From a virus: DNA of 64,000 bases. Location: the IMG/VR virus record IMGVR_UViG_3300037117_000082, positions 1 through 64,000 of that record. The stretch is one strand, 5' to 3'. The position numbers were made by a program, and so were the translations under genes. Of this stretch, positions 16,701-23,535 are shown in pieces. The notes beneath the pieces were generated by a model. It did no database searches, had not been told where the DNA came from, and worked only from the letters and a program-made list of their open reading frames with translations. Numbering within the stretch: position 1 is the stretch's first letter; each line of letters opens with the position of its first letter.

Positions 16701-18414
16701 TCGCCGCCGAATGCGACGGTGTCGGGTCACGGTCCGGCTGAGCCGGGGGGACATGCGTGGTGCCCGGCATGTGCCCCTGCGCCAGCGCGGGCCTGCCGCT
16801 GACCTGTCCCTCGTTCGCGCCGGGTGATCCGCCGGCGGAGCCGCCCTGCGCGCCCTGCATCTGCTGCGTCACCGATGGCAGCCCGGCGAGCTGCCCGCCC
16901 GGCTGGCCCGTCGCCGGGTCCACGGAGCCCAGCAGCATGACCCCGTTCGCGGATGCCCACAGCGGGTCCTGGGTGACGGGCAGGCCCCACGGGTCCAGGC
17001 CCAGGACGCCACGGCCCTCGTCCACCGAACGCAGGCCGGTGCCGATCTGCGTTCCCAGCAGGCCCGTCAGGGAGACCTCGTCCTCGTCCTCTTCCAGGCC
17101 CTCGAACAGGAACTGCATGTCCGTCTGCCCGCAGGCAACCTGGATGACCTTGTCCAGCAGTCCCTGCTTGAGGAACTGGAGCATCGGGACGAGGGACTTG
17201 CGCTGGTGGCGCGCGGCATCGGCCTTGCTGGCCTGGTTCATCGCGCTAGGACTTTGAACCGTAGCAACCTGGGGCATCAGGCCCAGTTCGGTAGGCTGGA
17301 CCTGAAATGCCATGCAGACCTCAGTTGACACGATCATGTCGAACTGGTCCGCCAGCTCGGGCGGCTTCTGCGGCATCACCTTGGAGCCAGGGGGGAGCAC
17401 GACGATCTGGTGCTTCATCCCCACGTCGCCGGCGATGACGTTCAATGCCGTTTCCAGATCGCGGATCTGGGATGCCGTCATGGCCGCGTCGCCGGGGGAG
17501 ACGAACAGGCCGGGGATGCTTCCCGAGCGGTAGTAGTCGAGCTGGTAGCCCTGCTTGGAGAGCCCGGACATTACCGGGACAAGGGCCTGCTCAATGGGCG
17601 GGCTGCCGTAGGGCCGGTTCGCCGCGCGGGTGTACGGCAGGTAGAGGAGCTGGTCGCCGCGGTAGTCCTGCACCTTGGTTTTCCGCAGGTCATCCGACAG
17701 GTCCGCGTCGCACATGATCGAAATGTTGTCCGTGCGCGGAATGCCGTAAATGTACTGTTCGTAGGCTGGCGAGGGGGGTGTCGGGCGCGATCCGTGCAAA
17801 TCGACCAAAGGCCGGAAACTGGACCCGTCGATGATCTCTAGCGCCGACAGGTCAGACCCCATGAGGCCGCGCCCGCGCACCCTTGACGGACGTAGGTACA
17901 CGCTTGCGGCGTCAATGGCGTATATGTCCTCCAGGAGGGTATCCAGCCAAGACGACCACGAGCCGTACTCAGGGTCCGGGTTCTTGAAGAACCTGATGCA
18001 CTCGCTGCGGCGCTCCCCGAAGTCCCGCATGGCCTTGTGATCGCCGCGCATCGCCTTCGCCGCGTCCTTCGTGGGAACAATGTCCCACTCCAGGGCGCGG
18101 ATTTCGGACTTGAGTAGCTGGATGCAGGCCCGCGCGACCGAGTAGAGCTGCGCGAGTGACCGCAAGGTGCCGAAATCGGTAAGAGTGACACCTTCGGTAC
18201 GAGGCAGTGATCTGGGTATATTCCACCCGAAAGGGTACTGCCAGCGTCGCGGCATCGGCCGGTCGAAGCCATCCGGCGGCTGGTCGATCGGGATCGGGTC
18301 AAGGGGCGAGAGCGGGCCGAACGAGCCGTCAGTGAAGTCCGCGGCCGGGCGCGGGAGGGCGGACCCGTAGCCGCCTCCCCAGGCGTCGCCCATCGCGGCA
18401 ACGGCGGGAGACAT
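13774..18414 (-). CDS. Portal-MuF-ParB-like-2H phosphoesterase polyprotein
   Basis: 1546 residues. About 75-500: portal protein (YSVARACIQLLKSEIRALEWDI, YGSPPIEQA, FQVQPTELGL), the ring through which DNA enters the head. About 500-900: Gly/Ala/Pro linkers with zinc pairs (CVKCSLP, CACCGG..CYRCDGYR, CPNCG). About 960-1045: MuF head-morphogenesis domain (RWHTRNDSRVCARCMANQ..HPGCRCWL). About 1140-1215: ParB/sulfiredoxin-like domain (VIDGHHRALAF). About 1250-1272: a KNFTA..DL segment shared with the capsid protein. About 1300-1430: 2H phosphoesterase with HVTV and HCTI motifs. A helical C terminus ends the chain. Portals are normally 400-700 residues, so at least three extra domains are fused on. 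A tRNA-like element lies antisense at residues 1053-1091. No clear ribosome site precedes the ATG. Confidence 0.85.
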   Translation of the reverse strand: MSPAVAAMGDAWGGGYGSALPRPAADFTDGSFGPLSPLDPIPIDQPPDGFDRPMPRRWQYPFGWNIPRSLPRTEGVTLTDFGTLRSLAQLYSVARACIQLLKSEIRALEWDIVPTKDAAKAMRGDHKAMRDFGERRSECIRFFKNPDPEYGSWSSWLDTLLEDIYAIDAASVYLRPSRVRGRGLMGSDLSALEIIDGSSFRPLVDLHGSRPTPPSPAYEQYIYGIPRTDNISIMCDADLSDDLRKTKVQDYRGDQLLYLPYTRAANRPYGSPPIEQALVPVMSGLSKQGYQLDYYRSGSIPGLFVSPGDAAMTASQIRDLETALNVIAGDVGMKHQIVVLPPGSKVMPQKPPELADQFDMIVSTEVCMAFQVQPTELGLMPQVATVQSPSAMNQASKADAARHQRKSLVPMLQFLKQGLLDKVIQVACGQTDMQFLFEGLEEDEDEVSLTGLLGTQIGTGLRSVDEGRGVLGLDPWGLPVTQDPLWASANGVMLLGSVDPATGQPGGQLAGLPSVTQQMQGAQGGSAGGSPGANEGQVSGRPALAQGHMPGTTHVPPAQPDRDPTPSHSAAIAGAAEAAAAVSGSSSKAAASDPDGLHRYEPYVPGDQSACVKCSLPRSYAAHAVTAIGSRMMLKAIAEPAAPRPADHVLAEILTAPDAASLSKEALAALAPCACCGGAGEHETGHECYRCDGYRVPEAEAKGSPWCEEVFRDQALHVQGCPNCGPPPFLGSGSSKAALSELDALGRHVRKGRDPATWQPVHIPGHVMAMITEDVTKGIGIAEVLTEARRALPKSRAASGGQQRQAWLAWEHDLQLAAKYEQQIGAAFSSVMTEAGKLFAAFLAGTLAVTAAVLASMIADLIRQRLALILAPLHAEGRELGRAAAMQAAGASARQRQGIAAAQQADTSQIAQQAAVRQMAGTGLAGFTVALMKLLLGGAVTVGALLALLDAFLNAENRAGLIALTEIEKAIADGAFGVYTELGVSYVRWHTRNDSRVCARCMANQDAGPVPLGSLFPGGVAQPCQHPGCRCWLAPSDPPKQGVAPPAPGTAKAAGAPLLYQGPVHGGPLSYPPTMDGEAGLEPATYGTPAAVHLTKADKPWKHPDTSLPVAEQVYAQLLEDYPASALTWVKDATWTGPQEVPLSAIEYTPDKWQAGHEDAKVDRFKAKIERRQAAGRPVKPAVLIDRPDTKPGTHLIVIDGHHRALAFRELDRPVVAYVGKVTAAGAKLAEETHSSQFSDQKPGAGDDGRSTKNFTAANLGDGSVHGLAPYDLRGQDAPKEARGYSLSKRSGMISLDLPEGLIEPLPGGITDHHVTVVYLGPDVDDDAFSLACVMARRVAAATQPLSGTIGGIGSFPAGDDGVPVWAGVNLPGAESLHEALAELQSPDAKAREHGYKPHCTIAYLEEGDPLPDPLPHMPVTFTHLSVHRGEDVKHFPFGDVGKSAATPYLSTVHHPLGHEGLWHTPSKKVPERQQLPAYVQNIAAAIERDHGVPESEAIAMAVAAVERWRHGNLEWGPHRHVTPEVAAASERTHEEWEHLRATHDG
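15143..15258 (+). ncRNA. Circularly permuted tRNA-like RNA, antisense to the portal gene
   Basis: Order on the plus strand: 15143-15152 GCGGCCGGGG; 15154-15158 TCCGT (3' anticodon-stem strand); 15159-15163 AGGTT variable loop; T arm GCGGG/TTCGAGT/CCCGC (15164-15180); acceptor CTCGCCA (15181-15187); T73; CCA (15189-15191); spacer TGGT; acceptor TGGCGGG (15196-15202); TA; D stem GCTC/GAGC with AA and TTGGTA in the loop plus an inserted hairpin GGGCCC/GGGTCC; A; GCGGA (15243-15247); G; CCCCGGCCGC (15249-15258). The acceptor strands pair 7/7 with one G-U. The outer strands form 16 pairs with two G-U. All four G-U pairs would be A-C mismatches on the other strand, so the plus strand is the likely RNA. 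There is no anticodon loop. Expression is unknown. Confidence 0.7.
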
Positions 18415-18508
18415 GGCGCTCTGGGGCGCCGGCTGTGCCCTTGCGGCCTTGGCTGCCTGGATTATGGCCGAAGCTGAAGCGATGCAACCACCGCCTCAAG
18501 CCGTTAGG

Positions 18509-18742
18509 TCAGGCCGGTGACGACTGCCACTCGAAGCGCAGGTCAGCGAAGCCGTGGGAGGCAAGGTGATCGTTCAGCGACTTCCTGATCGCCGCCGTGC
18601 GCGCAGGCAGTACCACGTCGCGGAACCCTGCCGTAGTGCCATCCCAGGGCGGGTCAGCATAGCCGTCCGGGTAGCCGTAATGCCAGTCGCAGTCATTGCC
18701 GAAGGGGCAGGCGCTGATGCGGTGCGGGCTGTCGTTGCTCAC
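18509..18742 (-). CDS. Unknown small protein upstream of the portal gene
   Basis: 77 residues. It contains CPFGNDCDWHYGYPDGYADPPWDG, with a possible metal site (Cys, Cys, His), and a C-terminal helix (RTAAIRKSLNDHLASHGF) that resembles a zinc-associated H-x3-H helix. GTG start overlaps the stop of the preceding gene (GTGA). No family recognised. Confidence 0.6.
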   Translation of the reverse strand: MSNDSPHRISACPFGNDCDWHYGYPDGYADPPWDGTTAGFRDVVLPARTAAIRKSLNDHLASHGFADLRFEWQSSPA

Positions 18743-19200
18743 AGCCCCTCCGGTTCGGGAATGGCCTCGGCCTCATCCTTCGTGAGCAGCCGGTCACGGA
18801 ACTCAGCGGCGATGAACTCGGCCGGGATAGGCCCCACGCTCGCTATCTCGCCGCCGGGGTTGGCGCCGATAACGTGGCTGCGGGTGATGGCCGCCGCGAA
18901 CGTGGGGGCCTGCACGATGGCCACCCCGAGGAACTGGCTTCCGGCAGGGCGGTCCGTGTCGCAGAACGACAGCCACCACAGCGGGTCGCCGGGGTCCGGC
19001 TCGTACTTGCCTAGCTCGGCGTCCCAGGGGATGCGCATGGGCCGGCCGGCGGAGTTGATGGCGTAGTGGTCGTCCCCGATGCCGAGGCCGAGCAGGGCTT
19101 CCAGTTCCGGCCCCTCAATGATGACCGGCTCACCCACGGAGACGATCTTGACGTCATCCGGCACGGACGGCCAGCCTGCGCGCTTGCGGCGGCTTTTCAT
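18739..19200 (-). CDS. Unknown 153-residue protein
   Basis: The protein begins with a basic tail (MKSRRKRAG) and then a mixed alpha/beta region with DPGDPLWWLSFCDTDRPAGSQFLGVAIVQA, similar in style to small phage and Streptomyces proteins of unknown role. It ends in an acidic helix (LLTKDEAEAIPEPEGL). No catalytic motif or membrane segment is seen. It is coupled to the next gene by a 4-base overlap. Confidence 0.6.
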   Translation of the reverse strand: MKSRRKRAGWPSVPDDVKIVSVGEPVIIEGPELEALLGLGIGDDHYAINSAGRPMRIPWDAELGKYEPDPGDPLWWLSFCDTDRPAGSQFLGVAIVQAPTFAAAITRSHVIGANPGGEIASVGPIPAEFIAAEFRDRLLTKDEAEAIPEPEGL

Positions 19201-19207
19201 CCGCCCA

Positions 19208-19348
19208 TCATGCCTCAGACGGGACTCCCGGCGGCTCAGGCGGCGGCCAGGGCTTCCCGCAGCCCGGACAAATCCACGGCGCGGCGATCCCCTGATGACA
19301 CTTCCAGCCGCAGCAGGAGATGGTTACCTGCGCAGCGGAGCCGTTCAC
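19208..19348 (-). CDS. 46-residue zinc-ribbon mini-protein
   Basis: Reads VNGSAAQVTISCCGWKCH..., with CC..C and CPGCGKPW, so one four-Cys zinc knuckle, then a Pro-rich tail. The GTG start overlaps the previous stop (GCGTGA), the same coupling used by its neighbours. Small four-Cys proteins are numerous in this genome. Role unknown. Confidence 0.6.
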   Translation of the reverse strand: MNGSAAQVTISCCGWKCHQGIAAPWICPGCGKPWPPPEPPGVPSEA

Positions 19349-19923
19349 GCCTGCTTCCCGCCATGCGCCTCGGCGAGCATGACCCCGATAATGCGGTCCA
19401 CCGATTCCACCGGGATACCCGCCTCTACCGACTCGTGCCAGAACTGCGATAGAGCCGTGGCGCGGAGGTCACCGGCAGTAAAGGGATCAGCGGGGAGGGA
19501 AGCAGGAGCGGAGAACTGGCCGTCCATCGGGCCGGGCTTCCATGCCGGGTCATGCAGCCAGCCGGGACCAGAAGGCGTGTCAGGGATGATCTCCTGCTTC
19601 AGCCCTTCATCAACAGGTGCCGCGTTGGCGTGGGCTTCAGCCCATAGCGACTCGTCATCGCAGAGCACCCGCGAGTCGTGGACCGTATCGCAGCGGGGGC
19701 ACGGCGAGTAGTGCCGGGCGTCCTCGTCGCTGGCAGGGAGCGGGATCGTCGGTCGCCGTGCGCCCTTCAGCGCTGCCAGAAGCGCTTTCCCGTCCGTTCC
19801 CGGCGGGGTGAGGGCGCTGAAGACATCACCGAGGGACATTGAGGGCGGCAGGGGGCTGTCCATGACGGGCTCGCCTGCGTTCCCGGTGCGGCGCGCGGGA
19901 ATCGGGATCTCGTCAGCGGCCAT
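19345..19923 (-). CDS. Unknown acidic protein with a CxxC site
   Basis: 192 residues from ATG at 19923 (ATGA overlap with the preceding gene; a GTG two codons earlier is the alternative). It contains YSPCPRCDTVHDSRVLCDDE, a likely zinc site, and a C-terminal helical part (ALSQFWHESVEAGIPVESVDRIIGVMLAEAHG). Two Pro-rich linkers separate these parts. No family recognised. Confidence 0.6.
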   Translation of the reverse strand: MAADEIPIPARRTGNAGEPVMDSPLPPSMSLGDVFSALTPPGTDGKALLAALKGARRPTIPLPASDEDARHYSPCPRCDTVHDSRVLCDDESLWAEAHANAAPVDEGLKQEIIPDTPSGPGWLHDPAWKPGPMDGQFSAPASLPADPFTAGDLRATALSQFWHESVEAGIPVESVDRIIGVMLAEAHGGKQA

Positions 19924-20207
19924 CAGCACTCACGCTCCCTGCCGGCCGCGGTCTTGTACAGGACCGTCCGCTTGCATGCGCCGCAGCTGACGCCGCTGGC
20001 CTGATCGGTGATCCACGCGGCAGCGAGCCACTTGCCGCATGCGGTCGGCGGCAGCGCAGTGGTTCCGTAGCGCAGGTGGATGACCGGCTCGCGCTCAACC
20101 TTGGCTGGCTCGGCAGCGACAAGGCCGGCATGGGTGAGCGACGCGAGTGCGTCATCGATCGCAGGGTCGTCCGGGCCATCGCCGGCGCGGCGGAACGGGT
20201 TTCTCAT
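19923..20207 (-). CDS. Unknown small Cys-containing protein
   Basis: 94 residues. IHLRYGTTALPPTACGKWLAAAWITDQASGVSCGACKRTVLY contains a C..CGAC zinc-like site similar to small actinobacterial proteins that recognise nothing obvious by motif. ATGA overlaps on both sides place it in the terminase-portal operon. Confidence 0.6.
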   Translation of the reverse strand: MRNPFRRAGDGPDDPAIDDALASLTHAGLVAAEPAKVEREPVIHLRYGTTALPPTACGKWLAAAWITDQASGVSCGACKRTVLYKTAAGREREC

Positions 20208-20455
20208 GCATCCTCGCCTCCTGCCGCAATGTCGCGGGCCAGGACTGCCCGCTGCGCCGTTCTCGCCAGCTTGTGCGCCATCGCCTTGGCTGACTTCCCG
20301 TCTGGTGCCCCGAGGGTAGCGGCGATCTGCGCCCAGGAGGCTCCCCGGCTCTTGGCCTCGGCGATCATCCTCAGTTGCAGGAGAGCATGGGTGAGGGCAT
20401 CAGCGGGGGGAGGGGCGGGAGTGCGGTCTTCAGCCGGAAGCTCGTCAGCGATCAT
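20204..20455 (-). CDS. Small helix-turn-helix-like protein
   Basis: 83 residues from ATG at 20455; the long upstream extension of the frame runs through the preceding gene and is rejected. The segment AEAKSRGASWAQIAATLGAPDGKSAKAMAHKLA looks like a sigma-4/AsiA-type helix-turn-helix, with the turn at GASW and a recognition helix after GKS. It could bind DNA or assist packaging. The function is not established. Confidence 0.6.
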   Translation of the reverse strand: MIADELPAEDRTPAPPPADALTHALLQLRMIAEAKSRGASWAQIAATLGAPDGKSAKAMAHKLARTAQRAVLARDIAAGGEDA

Positions 20456-20468
20456 GAGCCTGCCGCGC

Positions 20469-20906
20469 TCACCCCGCATCGCTGCCCGCTTCCCCGGCCG
20501 GCGCCTCTTTCGCTTCCTCCACCAGCACCGTCCGTGACATGTCATAAGCCCCGTCCGGCCAGAACGACCCCGCCTTGATGTTCCCGTCGCCGTCAAGCTC
20601 GAACGTGGCGAGGCGGGGGCAGGAAAGCTCGGCTGCACGGTGATCCTGATGCCCGCATTGCGCGCAGGGCTTCACTTCCGCGCCGGGATGAACTCCGGCG
20701 CACAGGCGGCAGGCGGCACCGGAGGCGATGACGTCACCGAGGGCGGCGCGGTCAGCGTCGGTCAGCGCCGGGCGCTCGGGCTTCGGCATCAGCGCAGCGG
20801 GCAGCAAGGGCGCCTGCGGGGTGATGCGTCGCCGGGCTGCGTCGATGATCCCCGCGGCGATTGCCTGGGGTCCTGATACGGGAGCGCCGGGATAAGGGTC
20901 AGTCAC
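20469..20906 (-). CDS. Unknown protein with paired CxxC zinc site
   Basis: 145 residues. CRLCAGVHPGAEVKPCAQCGHQDH forms a clear zinc ribbon in the middle. It is followed by a beta-rich segment (RLATFELDGDGNIKAGSFWP) and an acidic Ala/Glu tail. ATG at 20906 overlaps the preceding stop. No family recognised. Confidence 0.6.
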   Translation of the reverse strand: MTDPYPGAPVSGPQAIAAGIIDAARRRITPQAPLLPAALMPKPERPALTDADRAALGDVIASGAACRLCAGVHPGAEVKPCAQCGHQDHRAAELSCPRLATFELDGDGNIKAGSFWPDGAYDMSRTVLVEEAKEAPAGEAGSDAG

Positions 20907-21664
20907 GGCAGGAAGCCCTTCAGTTCCCGCAGCACGTCCTCGCCGAGGGTGAACCTGTGATCACTGCCGCACTCGCAGTACGAGCAGTGAGGGAGGCTGT
21001 CGCAGGGGACGCTGAGCTGCACCGTGACGCGCGCCTCGCAGCAGCCTGCCTTGCAGGCCCCGTAGTCCGTGCGGACGATCAGGGGGGCGTCCTCGCCGGC
21101 CCCCAGGGGCAGCTCGCGGACATCATAGGAGGCGTCCCGGCAGAGGATGCGTGGGACCAGTATCTTCGCCGGGGGCGTGAGGTCAAACGGCTGGAGCGTG
21201 GCACGCTGCAGGTTCAGCGGGCGGATTCCGGACAGGTGATCCTCCAGTTCCCCCACCGTGGTCTCCCCGATAACGCTGCCGTCTGGCAGCGGCGTCCAGG
21301 TGCCGGCAGCGGCGCGCTGCGGGGTGTGCACCGGGATATCCGGGTGCCGGTGCACGAGGTCCAGCGGGCCGGGAACCAGAACCGTCCCGCCCGCCATGCA
21401 GGCGCCCGCGTCACGGCCATCGTGCCCGTCCAGGCGGTCGCAGCCGGGCAGGCAGTGCGGGCGCAGCGGCCATCTGGCGTGCAGGTAGTAGCCGCCGGGG
21501 AACCCGGACTCAGACGGCAGTACCGGCCCTCCGCCCATCTCGGGGTGGTAGCGGGACTCACTCATCGGGCTGTTCCGGCACGGCCCATCTTGACGAGCGC
21601 AGCCCCTTGAGCCGCAGCGCGGGCACTCCGCTACCTCGCCGTCAGGCCCGGCAATCCGCACCAC
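20903..21664 (-). CDS. Unknown 253-residue Cys-rich protein
   Basis: The N terminus has CPRCGSRGC and the C terminus has CKAGCCEARVTVQLSVPCDSLPHCSYCECG, so at least two zinc sites flank a beta-rich middle (TWTPLPDGSVIGETTVGELEDH). It starts at GTG 21664, overlapping the preceding TAG by one base. No enzyme motif was found. The place in the operon suggests an accessory packaging or early virion role, unproven. Confidence 0.6.
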   Translation of the reverse strand: MVRIAGPDGEVAECPRCGSRGCARQDGPCRNSPMSESRYHPEMGGGPVLPSESGFPGGYYLHARWPLRPHCLPGCDRLDGHDGRDAGACMAGGTVLVPGPLDLVHRHPDIPVHTPQRAAAGTWTPLPDGSVIGETTVGELEDHLSGIRPLNLQRATLQPFDLTPPAKILVPRILCRDASYDVRELPLGAGEDAPLIVRTDYGACKAGCCEARVTVQLSVPCDSLPHCSYCECGSDHRFTLGEDVLRELKGFLP

Positions 21665-22093
21665 TACTGCACCAGCCCGGCCGCGAAAGCCGCGAGGTTC
21701 AGCCCTGCCGTCGCGGCCAGCAGGGGGCGCCGCGGCCCGTCAGCGGCCAGCGGGACATGCGCCGGGCACACGTAGCAGGGTCCCGCGTTCGGGATCGTGG
21801 CCATCGTCACCGCTTCCTGTACCTGCGGCATGGAGGCGACAAGAGCCTCGCCGAGGTAGGCGCGCGGGTCCGGGGGCGGGCCGCCGTTTGCCACCGCCGC
21901 CATCATCGCGGCCTGGGCGGCTTCCAGGACGGCCCGGTTGGATTCCTCCCATGCCCGGCGCAGGCCCACGCAGAGGGCGCACTGCCAGCGCTGCACCGGC
22001 TGGGGGGGGCATCATGGAGCGGGCCTGCATGGCCCTGGCGAAGGCTTCGGGATCGGTGGCCTGCGGGATCTGGCCGTCCTGGTCCAGGGTCAT
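21664..22093 (-). CDS. Unknown protein split by a C8 run (frameshift)
   Basis: The frame opening at ATG 22093 (MTLDQDGQIPQATDPEAF...) meets a run of eight C (G8 on the plus strand near 22002-22009) and then loses protein-like character. Skipping one C joins it to VQRWQCALCVGLRRAWEESN..., which runs to 21664 and contains CALC and CYVC as one zinc site. The joined protein would be about 142 residues. The downstream part alone would need a GTG start without a ribosome site. Either a +1 ribosomal frameshift, a real mutation, or a homopolymer sequencing error explains it. Confidence 0.6.
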
Positions 22094-22587
22094 GACGCGG
22101 GCTCCGCGATGCCCAGTCCCTCAGCGGGCAGCACCATCGCCCTGAAGCCGAGGTCCCAGTGCGTGATCCCACTGTCAACGGCCTGCTGGTACTCACGGCA
22201 CTGACTCGGGGTCATGTTCTCGCTCACCCGGATGATCAGCGTCTCGCCCGGCTTCACTACCGTTACGCATTCCCGCAGGAGGGAGCGGATCTCGTCGCGG
22301 TCAAGGCCGGGCCGGAGCCAGACCGGGTGCGCGAACGGGGGCGCGTCCGCCATTGCCGCCTTGAACCTCTCCGCGAACTCTGCGGCCTGCCCGTCCGTCA
22401 TGGGGATGCTAGGCGAGATGCCCATCTCCCGCGCGACCGCCTCAGCGATGCTCAGGCCGCCTCCGCGCACCGGGTGATGCGGGTAGGTGACCATCCGCTC
22501 CACGTCATCGAAGGTCAGGCCGCACGCGCACGGCGACCTGTCCTCTGCCAGCAGGTTCGGGTCGGTGCCACAGCAGGTGCGGATCAT
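22090..22587 (-). CDS. Unknown protein with N-terminal zinc site
   Basis: 165 residues. CCGTDPNLLAEDRSPCACG is followed by a mixed alpha/beta body (GLDRDEIRSLLRECVTVVKPGETLIIRVSENMTPSQCREYQQAV). The C-terminal half, with GETLIIRVS and a following helix, resembles a small regulatory or binding fold, but I cannot name it. It is coupled by ATGA overlaps on both sides. Confidence 0.6.
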   Translation of the reverse strand: MIRTCCGTDPNLLAEDRSPCACGLTFDDVERMVTYPHHPVRGGGLSIAEAVAREMGISPSIPMTDGQAAEFAERFKAAMADAPPFAHPVWLRPGLDRDEIRSLLRECVTVVKPGETLIIRVSENMTPSQCREYQQAVDSGITHWDLGFRAMVLPAEGLGIAEPAS

Positions 22588-22856
22588 GATCCCTCACCGC
22601 CGGGCTCCTGCGGCCAGCAGGCCCGGACCACGCTGGCGAGCCGCTGCCCGAGGTCCGCCGGGATCAGGGCCGGCGGGTACTCGGCAGTCACGCAGATGCG
22701 CACGGGGCGGACGCTGTGATCCGGCATCTGGATGGTGATGATCTCGTCGCAGAGCGGCGGCCATGCGGCGACCGCCCCCCTGGCGCGCTCCCTGACCAGC
22801 CGCTCAGCTTCCGCATCCGGGTCTATGCGTCGTACTCCCGGCGGCAGGCCGGTCAT
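22584..22856 (-). CDS. Unknown 90-residue protein
   Basis: It contains a helical N terminus (DPDAEAERLVRERARGAVAAWPP) and a beta segment (DEIITIQMPDHSVRPVRICVTAEYPP). No motif is assigned. The ATG overlaps the stop of the preceding gene. It is part of the small-gene run downstream of terL. Confidence 0.6.
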   Translation of the reverse strand: MTGLPPGVRRIDPDAEAERLVRERARGAVAAWPPLCDEIITIQMPDHSVRPVRICVTAEYPPALIPADLGQRLASVVRACWPQEPGGEGS

Positions 22857-23068
22857 GCGGGATCGGCCGCGCGCAGGATGTAGGCGACGTGCTCCGCCGG
22901 GACCTCCATCACCAGTCCGGCGGCGTCGCTGAACATGTAGGCGCTGCCGTCCGGGGTGCGGCGGGGCGGCTTCGAGGTGACCTCGATGCCGGGAAGGTCC
23001 GGGGCGTTCAGGTGGACATGCCAGACGGACAGCGCGGTCTCAGTGGCGGCGCCTTCGGGGACAGTCAC
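22853..23068 (-). CDS. Unknown 71-residue protein
   Basis: Beta-rich: ALSVWHVHLNAPDLPGIEVT, then AYMFSDAAGLVMEVPAEHVAYIL. It starts at GTG 23068, ten bases after AAGGAG. That AAGGAG lies at the 3' foot of a perfect hairpin (23081-23110), so translation may depend on RNA folding. No family recognised. Confidence 0.6.
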   Translation of the reverse strand: MTVPEGAATETALSVWHVHLNAPDLPGIEVTSKPPRRTPDGSAYMFSDAAGLVMEVPAEHVAYILRAADPA

Positions 23069-23080
23069 TTCTCATGCACT

Positions 23081-23110
23081 CCTTCGCGGGTTTGCCGGCC
23101 CCCGCGAAGG
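23081..23110 (-). promoter_or_regulatory. Hairpin covering a ribosome-binding site
   Basis: CCTTCGCGGG and CCCGCGAAGG pair perfectly (10 bp) around a 10-base loop between two minus-strand genes. The AAGG of the second strand is also part of the AAGGAG ribosome site of the gene at 23068. The hairpin may hide this site or stabilise the message. No U-tract follows, so termination is unlikely. Confidence 0.45.
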
Positions 23111-23117
23111 AGGCCGG

Positions 23118-23495
23118 TCAGGCTTGGTTCTCGCGCGGCTGGTAGCGGCGCGTCGGCTGCCGGCCTACGCGGCGCAGCCGCACCGGGCCGGTCCTCGGCT
23201 GCGGCAGCAGCCCGGCCGGGATGCTCTCGGGCAGGCCGGGCCACACGATCATGCCGTGCTCGTTCATGGATGCGCGCAGGGCGCGCTCGACGTCGATCAT
23301 CACGGCCTTGAGGGGATCAAGGCAGACGCCGGGATCGGCACCTGCCGCCTCGGCCTCGCAGACGTCCAGGCCCTTCTCGATCAGGGCCGACAGGGAGCGG
23401 CCCGACGCCTCGTAGCGGGCGCGGGTCGCGGCAGTCAGCCGGACGGATGTTTTCCACCAGGCGGCCGGCGGTGCGGCTCTCATGGGCTCAGTCAT
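23118..23495 (-). CDS. Ribbon-helix-helix-like DNA-binding protein
   Basis: 125 residues from ATG at 23495. KTSVRLTAATRARYEASGRSLSALIEKGLDVCE (about residues 15-47) fits a ribbon-helix-helix fold: a short strand, a helix, a G-x-S turn and a second helix. A TATGAT box ends exactly 6 bases before the ATG with no ribosome site in between, so the message is probably leaderless. It may be an independently expressed regulator inside the packaging operon. Targets unknown. Confidence 0.65.
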   Translation of the reverse strand: MTEPMRAAPPAAWWKTSVRLTAATRARYEASGRSLSALIEKGLDVCEAEAAGADPGVCLDPLKAVMIDVERALRASMNEHGMIVWPGLPESIPAGLLPQPRTGPVRLRRVGRQPTRRYQPRENQA

Positions 23496-23535
23496 GCGGC
23501 CATCATATACGGTATGCAGCAAGGAGTACAGTAAC

